Source: an uncultured Verrucomicrobia subdivision 3 bacterium
Lineage (GTDB): Bacteria > Verrucomicrobiota > Verrucomicrobiia > Limisphaerales > UBA11358
Assembly: GCA_903850425.1 (NCBI GenBank)
Contig: CAINLR010000011.1
Span: 18,346-82,345, forward strand
Length of the DNA stretch: 64,000 nt
Direction of reading: 5' to 3'
The notes beneath the pieces are model-generated. The model searched no databases. It was not told the origin of the DNA and saw nothing but the letters and a program-made list of their open reading frames with translations. Of this stretch, positions 58,927 through 64,000 are shown in pieces. The translations under genes were made by a program, and so were the position numbers. How positions within the stretch are numbered: the first letter of the stretch is position 1; the number at the start of each line of letters is the position of its first letter.

Positions 58927-61281
58927 ATGATCACCAAATTTACTAGGAGTTTTTTAATGTTCGCGATTTTCGCGGGCTGTTCTTTGCATGGCGCAACTGA
59001 AACCGAATTACAACTTCGGCGTCACCAGCTGTCGGCGGCGGCAGAAGCTTGCAGCCCCATCGAACATCCGGGCATGAGCGTGCTGGTGGATTCCAATGGC
59101 GTGCAGGCCATCGGCTATCAATTTCAAAACAACTGTCAGAAGCCCAGCCCGTGGCACGCGAAATGGATTTGGTTGGGCGGCGATAAGACCGGCGAAGCTG
59201 CGATGTTTCGGAAGGAAGTCGTGCTGGCCGATGCTCCGCAAACAGCGCGGGCGTGGCTCACGGCGGACGCGCGCTACCGGCTGTTTGTCAATGGCCGGCT
59301 GGTTTCACGCGGGCCGGTGGACATGGGGCGGGACTACGCGGGCGGCAACACGCACCGCTGGTTTTACGATTGCCGCGATTTGACGCCGTTTTTTGTGAAA
59401 GGGACAAATGTGATTGCCGCCGAAGTTTTCCGGCATTGGACGGGCTGGACGGTTTCGCGCGGGCAGTCGGGATTTTTGTTCGAGGCGGAAATCACTTCGC
59501 GTGACGGACAAAAAACCACCATGGCCACGGACACAAACTGGCATTCGCAAGTTGCGCCGCAATATCCCAATTTCACGACATACGACGCCGGCAAGGAAGT
59601 GTCCGGCTGGTGCTCGCCGGGCTTCGACGACGCGGGCTGGCCGTTGAGCAGCGAGGTCAATGACGTTTGGTCGTCGCTGGTGGCGAGCGAAATTCCGACG
59701 CTGATGGAGGCGCGTTATCCGGTGCTGCGCGTGGAAGGATTGCCGGACAAAGTCATCACGAACGAAACCAGTTTTCGCGTGGTATTCGACCGGGTTTTGA
59801 GCGGCTATCCCGTGCTGAAAGTGAAAGGTGGCAAAGGCGCGGAGCTGACCATCAAGGCAAATAACCAGGCGAAATTCATCCTCGGCGGCGGCGAACGAGG
59901 CTACGAATTTCCGCACATGACGGAAATTGTCCCGGCGTTCACCGTCCTCGTAAAAAATGTGACCGAGCCGCTGGAGATTGAGGATGCCGAGACGATTTTC
60001 ACTTCGCAGCCGGTGGAATACCGTGGCGACTTTCAGTGTAGCGACGAACAACTGAACCGCATCTGGAACGTGTCGCGCTGGGCGGTGCAGATCTGTTTGC
60101 AGACGCACCATCTGGATTCGCCCAATCACCAAGAGCCAATCAGCGATCCCGGCGACTATCTGATTGAGTCGATGGTGAATTACTACGCCTTCGCGCAGCC
60201 GTGGCTCGCGCGGCAGGACGTGCGCAAATTCGCGTGGCTGCTCAAGGACGAAAACTATCACAACTTCCACACGAGCTATTCCATCGGCTGGCTGCAAATG
60301 CTGATGGATTACTACGATTACACCGGCGACAAAACGCTCGTGGTGGAAATGGCTCCTTACGTCCACGAACTACTGGATACCTACACTTCCTGGCGCGGCA
60401 CGAACGGAATTATTTCCGAAACGCCGAATTATATGTTCATGGACTGGGTGAAAATCGGCGGCTTTGAATGTCATCATCCGCCGGCGGTTATCGGGCAGGG
60501 CTATCTCACGGCATTTTATTATCACGGCCTGGAAATGGCCGCGCGCGTGGCGGCGCTGACCAGCGACACGGCACGCGTGGAAAAATACAATAAGTTACGC
60601 GGTGAAATCGCGGCGGCGTTCAATCGTGAATTGTGGAATGTGGACCAAGGGCTTTATCGCGATGGCAAACCGTTTCAAACCTCGGTCAAGCCCGGACAAT
60701 GGCTGCCGGCGGACAAGGACATTGAGACCTTCAGTCCACACGGCAATTTGCTCGCGGTGCTCTACGGCCTCGCACCGAAAGAACAACAAGCTGCCATCGT
60801 TGAAAAGGTGCTCGCCGAAAAACCGCTGAACACTCAGCCGTGGTTCATGCACTGGGTTTTTCAGGCGGTTGATCGCGCCGGCCTGTTTGACAAATACGGC
60901 ACAGCGCAAATGCGCCGCTGGCAGATCGTGCCGGAGACACAGTCCTTTCGCGAAATGTGGAAAAGCGGCGACTTGAGTCACGGCTGGTGCTCCACGCCGC
61001 TGGTGCAAATGTCGCAGCGCATCCTGGGCGTCGAGCCGGCCTCGCCGGGTTTCAAAACGATGACGATCCGCCCGCATGTTTGTGATTTGACCTGGGCGAA
61101 AGGCAAAGTTCCGACGCCGCATGGGGACGTGGAAGTCTCATGGAAATGGGCCTCCGACAAGCTTATGATCGACGTGATCATTCCCGACGGCACCGAGGCC
61201 GAAGTGATTTTGCCGGCCAAGACCGAGCACATATCGGCCGGCCACCACCATTTCGAGTCGGCATACAAACGCGCGTCATGA
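58927..61281 (+). CDS. GH78-like alpha-L-rhamnosidase
   Basis: 784 residues with a leader LMFAIFAGCSLHGA, possibly a lipobox (FAGC). N-terminal beta domains of rhamnosidase type carry KWIWLGGDKTGEAAMFRKEV and YRLFVNGRLVSRGPVDMGRD. The (alpha/alpha)6 barrel begins at about 370 (YRGDFQCSDEQLNRIWNVSR) with the acidic loop HLDSPNHQEPISDPGDYLIE where GH78 has DCPxRDERxGWxGD. The C-terminal beta-sandwich includes KTMTIRPHVCDLTWAKGKVP. The acidic loop departs from the classic form, so other alpha-L-sugar substrates are possible. A scrap of a paralogue's C-terminus lies at 35340-35462. Confidence 0.85.
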   Translation: MITKFTRSFLMFAIFAGCSLHGATETELQLRRHQLSAAAEACSPIEHPGMSVLVDSNGVQAIGYQFQNNCQKPSPWHAKWIWLGGDKTGEAAMFRKEVVLADAPQTARAWLTADARYRLFVNGRLVSRGPVDMGRDYAGGNTHRWFYDCRDLTPFFVKGTNVIAAEVFRHWTGWTVSRGQSGFLFEAEITSRDGQKTTMATDTNWHSQVAPQYPNFTTYDAGKEVSGWCSPGFDDAGWPLSSEVNDVWSSLVASEIPTLMEARYPVLRVEGLPDKVITNETSFRVVFDRVLSGYPVLKVKGGKGAELTIKANNQAKFILGGGERGYEFPHMTEIVPAFTVLVKNVTEPLEIEDAETIFTSQPVEYRGDFQCSDEQLNRIWNVSRWAVQICLQTHHLDSPNHQEPISDPGDYLIESMVNYYAFAQPWLARQDVRKFAWLLKDENYHNFHTSYSIGWLQMLMDYYDYTGDKTLVVEMAPYVHELLDTYTSWRGTNGIISETPNYMFMDWVKIGGFECHHPPAVIGQGYLTAFYYHGLEMAARVAALTSDTARVEKYNKLRGEIAAAFNRELWNVDQGLYRDGKPFQTSVKPGQWLPADKDIETFSPHGNLLAVLYGLAPKEQQAAIVEKVLAEKPLNTQPWFMHWVFQAVDRAGLFDKYGTAQMRRWQIVPETQSFREMWKSGDLSHGWCSTPLVQMSQRILGVEPASPGFKTMTIRPHVCDLTWAKGKVPTPHGDVEVSWKWASDKLMIDVIIPDGTEAEVILPAKTEHISAGHHHFESAYKRAS

Positions 61282-61309
61282 AGGCCCAAAAATTAATCTA
61301 AAATTTGTT

Positions 61310-63727
61310 TTGAAAATTCAACTCGTCATTTTCATCGCGCTGTTGGCCGCAACTTCCTTGCGTGCGGAAACGCCTAAACTTGCCACGTTCGAGACCATCC
61401 AGTCCGATGCAATCGGGCAAAAGTTGCAAGGCGCGATGATTTGGACCGGCGCGGCGACGAACAAAACCGGCGTGGCTGTCGCATTCCGGCGCACCTTCAA
61501 TTTGCCAGCGGAGCCGAAAATGGCGGCGCTGCATATATTTGCCGACGTGCGCTATGTGCTTTGGGTGAACGGCGAATACGTCGAGCGCGGGCCCAACCGT
61601 TTTCAGCCGAACGGCCCGGAATATGACTCGGTGAATGTCGCGTCGCATTTAAAACGTGGCAAAAATACGATTACGGTTTTGGTCGTCGGAAATCTCTCCG
61701 GAGGCAAAGTCATGCGGCACGCGCCGGGACTCACAGCGCTGCTGGAAATTGACGGCAACGCAATTTTTCACACGGACGCGAATTGGAAGTTCAGCGACAC
61801 GACACGGTTCCGGCAAGTCGAAGCTTCGTGGCCGAATCTCGGCGACACGCTGGTGGACACGCGTGTGGAGGACGGCGACTGGACGCGCGCGGAGTATTCC
61901 GATGCGAATTGGAAACCGGCGTCGCCTTCCGATGGAAAATTGTGGGGTGCATTATCGGCCCGGCGAATCCCGTTGCTGCGCGAGCAAGCGGTGCCGGTGC
62001 ATTTCGCCAACGACGCGAAGCTGCCGCTGAAACTCGTCGCCGGACAAAAACTAGAATTCACAACCGACCGCATTGTGCAGGCGTATCCTCTGGTTGAGTT
62101 GGACGCAGAGGCGGGAAGCGAGCTGTCGTTCGAACCGTTTGGTGTCCACTATTTCGCGAAGGGCGGCGCGCAGAAGCATTTCACGATTGATACCCGCGGC
62201 ATCACGCGCGGTGCGATCATGGTCAAATCCGGTCAGGCGACGATCACCGGTTTTCGGCTGGTCGAACGGCTGTATCCGTTTGATCGCGCCGGCTCGTTCG
62301 CGTGCAGCGACCCGTTCCTAAATGAGCTTTGGAAGCTCTGCGCGCGGTCGTGTGAAGTTTTGAGCGAAGACGCCTATGTGGATTGCGCCGACCGGGAACG
62401 CGTCGAGTGGATGGACTGCGATCCGCCCGCATTTGACATCACGCGAACAACGATGGCGGGGCCGGGCACGGACGATGCGCCGCGTTTTTCCGACCCGCGT
62501 TTGCTTGGCGAAATGGTGAGGCGCACGGCACTGACGTTGCAAAGCGACGGCTGGGTCAAGGCGCACACGTGCTCCGACCGCTACGACATCCACGCGAAGA
62601 TGGAAGATCGCGCGTGCGAGTGGGTCGCGGGCATTCGGCGTTATTACGACGCAACCGGCGACGCTGCACTGGTTCGCGAAATGTGGCCGGCGGTGGTCGC
62701 GCAGATGAACTATTTTCTTGAACGCCGCAGCCCGCGCGGACTGGTGTTCGCGCGCGAATGGGTTGTCTGGGGCAATCCCGTCGGCTACGTCTGGTTCGAA
62801 GGCGCTGGACTCAACGCTTTTGTTTTTCGCGCGCTGAAGGATGCGGCGTTTCTCGGCCAAAAAATCGGCGAAAAATCACAGGCCGAAAATTTTGAAAAGG
62901 ACGCGCAGGATTTGGCGGCGGCGTTCAACAAAGTTTTGTGGGACGAAGGCGCCGGAACCTTTTTCTCGGGATATTTTGATCCGTCCAATCCAGAGTCGGC
63001 GAAGCGCAAACCGAGTTTGAAAATCGAGAACAATCTCGTTGAGCCGACAGTTTATCCGGCAATCTTCGCGCTGGATCGCGGCATCGTTTCGCCCGAACAC
63101 CGCGAGCGTGTGTTGAATTATCTCCTCGCGCACCGCGATCTCAAAGGTCAGGTGATGATTTACTATTATCTGCACAAGCTGCTGTTCGCGGCTGGTCCCG
63201 ACTACGACCGCGAGATTTTGGAGTGTTACCGAAAAAAATGGAAAGGCATGGTCGAATCGCCGTGGCAATGTTCGTGGGAAGATTTTAATGGCGGTTCGCA
63301 CGCGCATTGTTACGGGATGTTTCCCGGCTATTTTCTGAGCGCGTATGTGCTCGGCGTGCGCCGCGATGCGCCGGTGGCCGAGAAACAGCTTATTATCGAA
63401 CCACATCTCGGCGACCTAGCCAACGCGGAAGGCAAGGTCGTTACGGAATTCGGAATCGTTCCGGTTTCATGGCGGCGGCAAAATGACGAACTCAGTTTCA
63501 AGTTCGAAGTGCCAAAGAATGTGCGGGTGGTTTTGCGCCTGCCGAATGGCGATGCAAACACACTCACGCTCGATGGTCAAAAGCCGAAGACAGAAGTGCG
63601 GGGACGCTATCTGACGCTGCCCGTTAGTTCCGGTGCGCATGAAGGCAAGATCTCGGTAAAGCCGCTTCCGCCTTCCGGGTCGGCGACTGAAGTGCAAGAT
63701 GGATTCAAAGCCCACGATGGGCACTGA
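61310..63727 (+). CDS. GH78-like alpha-L-rhamnosidase
   Basis: 805 residues, starting at a TTG (61310) that directly precedes a good signal peptide (KIQLVIFIALLAATSLRA). It shares the layout of the preceding gene: ADVRYVLWVNGEYVERGPNR, barrel start FACSDPFLNELWKLCARSCE, and acidic loop YVDCADRERVEWMDCDPP, which is closer to the GH78 consensus. The C-terminal sandwich has QLIIEPHLGDLANAEGKVVT. GH78 enzymes remove alpha-L-rhamnose, for example from rhamnogalacturonan. It starts 28 bases after the previous stop and is probably co-transcribed. Last gene of the island. Confidence 0.85.
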   Translation: MKIQLVIFIALLAATSLRAETPKLATFETIQSDAIGQKLQGAMIWTGAATNKTGVAVAFRRTFNLPAEPKMAALHIFADVRYVLWVNGEYVERGPNRFQPNGPEYDSVNVASHLKRGKNTITVLVVGNLSGGKVMRHAPGLTALLEIDGNAIFHTDANWKFSDTTRFRQVEASWPNLGDTLVDTRVEDGDWTRAEYSDANWKPASPSDGKLWGALSARRIPLLREQAVPVHFANDAKLPLKLVAGQKLEFTTDRIVQAYPLVELDAEAGSELSFEPFGVHYFAKGGAQKHFTIDTRGITRGAIMVKSGQATITGFRLVERLYPFDRAGSFACSDPFLNELWKLCARSCEVLSEDAYVDCADRERVEWMDCDPPAFDITRTTMAGPGTDDAPRFSDPRLLGEMVRRTALTLQSDGWVKAHTCSDRYDIHAKMEDRACEWVAGIRRYYDATGDAALVREMWPAVVAQMNYFLERRSPRGLVFAREWVVWGNPVGYVWFEGAGLNAFVFRALKDAAFLGQKIGEKSQAENFEKDAQDLAAAFNKVLWDEGAGTFFSGYFDPSNPESAKRKPSLKIENNLVEPTVYPAIFALDRGIVSPEHRERVLNYLLAHRDLKGQVMIYYYLHKLLFAAGPDYDREILECYRKKWKGMVESPWQCSWEDFNGGSHAHCYGMFPGYFLSAYVLGVRRDAPVAEKQLIIEPHLGDLANAEGKVVTEFGIVPVSWRRQNDELSFKFEVPKNVRVVLRLPNGDANTLTLDGQKPKTEVRGRYLTLPVSSGAHEGKISVKPLPPSGSATEVQDGFKAHDGH

Positions 63728-63861
63728 TGAAGCAAGGAGCCTTAGCCATCAGCCGATAAATTGTGAATTTGATGAAGCATAATTTTTAGAGCTCTTCGCC
63801 GCCCGCCAGCTATACTGCTTGCGTCTGGTTTTAGTGGTGGCTAAAGGGATAAAGACTTCCC

Positions 63862-64000
63862 TAGTGTAGTGTTCTGTAAATGAGGGGTCATAACGGTGAT
63901 GTGGCGACTTGGGCCGCCCGGGCTTTGGAAATCTTGGCCAGAATTTCCTCACCCTTCTTGCGCCAGACGTATCGCTTGGGCGCCAGATTTCGCTCCGCCA
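63862..64000 (-). mobile_element. Right part of a probable IS630-type insertion sequence, cut by window edge
   Basis: A TAGTGTAGTGTTCTGTAAAT sequence begins at 63862 and resembles IS630-family termini, which sit next to a TA target. It is followed inward by the end of a transposase-like frame. The other end lies outside the window, so the element's length and inverted repeats cannot be checked. Confidence 0.45.
63888..64000 (-). CDS. C-terminal end of a probable IS630-type transposase (partial)
   Basis: The last 36 codons of a minus-strand frame entering from the right edge: AERNLAPKRYVWRKKGEEIL followed by AKISKARAAQVATSPL and a stop at 63888. An aromatic-Val-Trp segment followed by an ILxKIxxAR helix is the usual ending of IS630/Tc1-type transposases. 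Too short for certainty. Confidence 0.5.
   Translation of the reverse strand, partial: AERNLAPKRYVWRKKGEEILAKISKARAAQVATSPL

Noticed and set aside
63749..63952. 67-codon minus-strand frame near the right edge
   Set aside because: It overlaps the probable insertion-sequence end in a different frame; the transposase-like frame ending at 63888 explains the conserved part better.
1..64000. CRISPR arrays, tRNA and rRNA genes
   Set aside because: No regularly spaced repeat-spacer pattern, no cloverleaf-type sequence and no rRNA-like stretch was noticed; a covariance-model search would be needed to be sure about small RNAs.

Overview
The window looks like a chromosomal segment of a Verrucomicrobiota bacterium. 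This is inferred from several things: two pseudopilin-like proteins with an N-terminal [19 protein letters not shown] segment and a C-terminal H-X9-DG motif, a dense set of secreted glycoside hydrolases, an autotransporter-associated beta-strand repeat protein, sensor kinases ending their periplasmic part in PPWWTxQR, and a shared C-terminal FFRLxYP-type tail on secreted proteins. No rRNA, tRNA or CRISPR array was seen. Genes are tightly packed and many use weak ribosome binding sites.

Layout. 1-3430 (minus): a NarL-type sensor kinase and response regulator followed by a GH9 enzyme cut by the window edge. 3688-7505 (plus): a pseudopilin-like protein, a small lipoprotein and a GH115 alpha-glucuronidase. 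7651-22608 (minus): one long flagellar operon in the order flgB flgC fliE fliF fliG fliH fliI fliJ ylxF/motE-like fliK flgD flgE fliL fliM fliN fliO fliP fliQ fliR flhB. This is the fla/che order known from Bacillus, but flhA is absent. Three different imperfect palindromes sit in its 3' part, two of them read in frame as the N-termini of FliO and FliP. 22995-26221: serine acetyltransferase, ilvH, a DUF2442/DUF4160 pair and ilvC; ilvH and ilvC have near-identical promoter modules. 26516-30062 (minus): a pseudopilin with a good sigma-54 promoter and an upstream dyad array, a Kef-type antiporter and a membrane protein. 30222-34537: a GH92 enzyme and arginine decarboxylase, convergent.

34968-63727 is a polysaccharide-degradation island, all on the plus strand. 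It starts with a decayed gene remnant, then a large sensor kinase with its response regulator, a 1646-residue PATR protein, GH74, GH29, a malectin-like lipoprotein, a broken gene piece, a beta-helix-like protein, GH10, GH29, GH2 with a ricin-like lectin domain, an orphan lectin fragment, and two GH78-like rhamnosidases. Together with GH115, GH9 and GH92 this would suit breakdown of plant cell-wall glycans (fucosylated xyloglucan, glucuronoxylan, rhamnose-containing pectin). The two kinase/regulator pairs, each next to hydrolase genes and sharing the same sensor design, are the natural candidates for substrate-dependent control; that is inference from position. The right edge carries the 3' end of a probable IS630-type transposase.

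The most interesting points are the in-frame palindromic insertions in fliO and fliP, the duplicated ilv promoter/operator, the sigma-54 promoter with a dyad enhancer at the pseudopilin, the GH92 enzyme with Gln at the usual catalytic-acid position, and the shared C-terminal tail of the secreted proteins.
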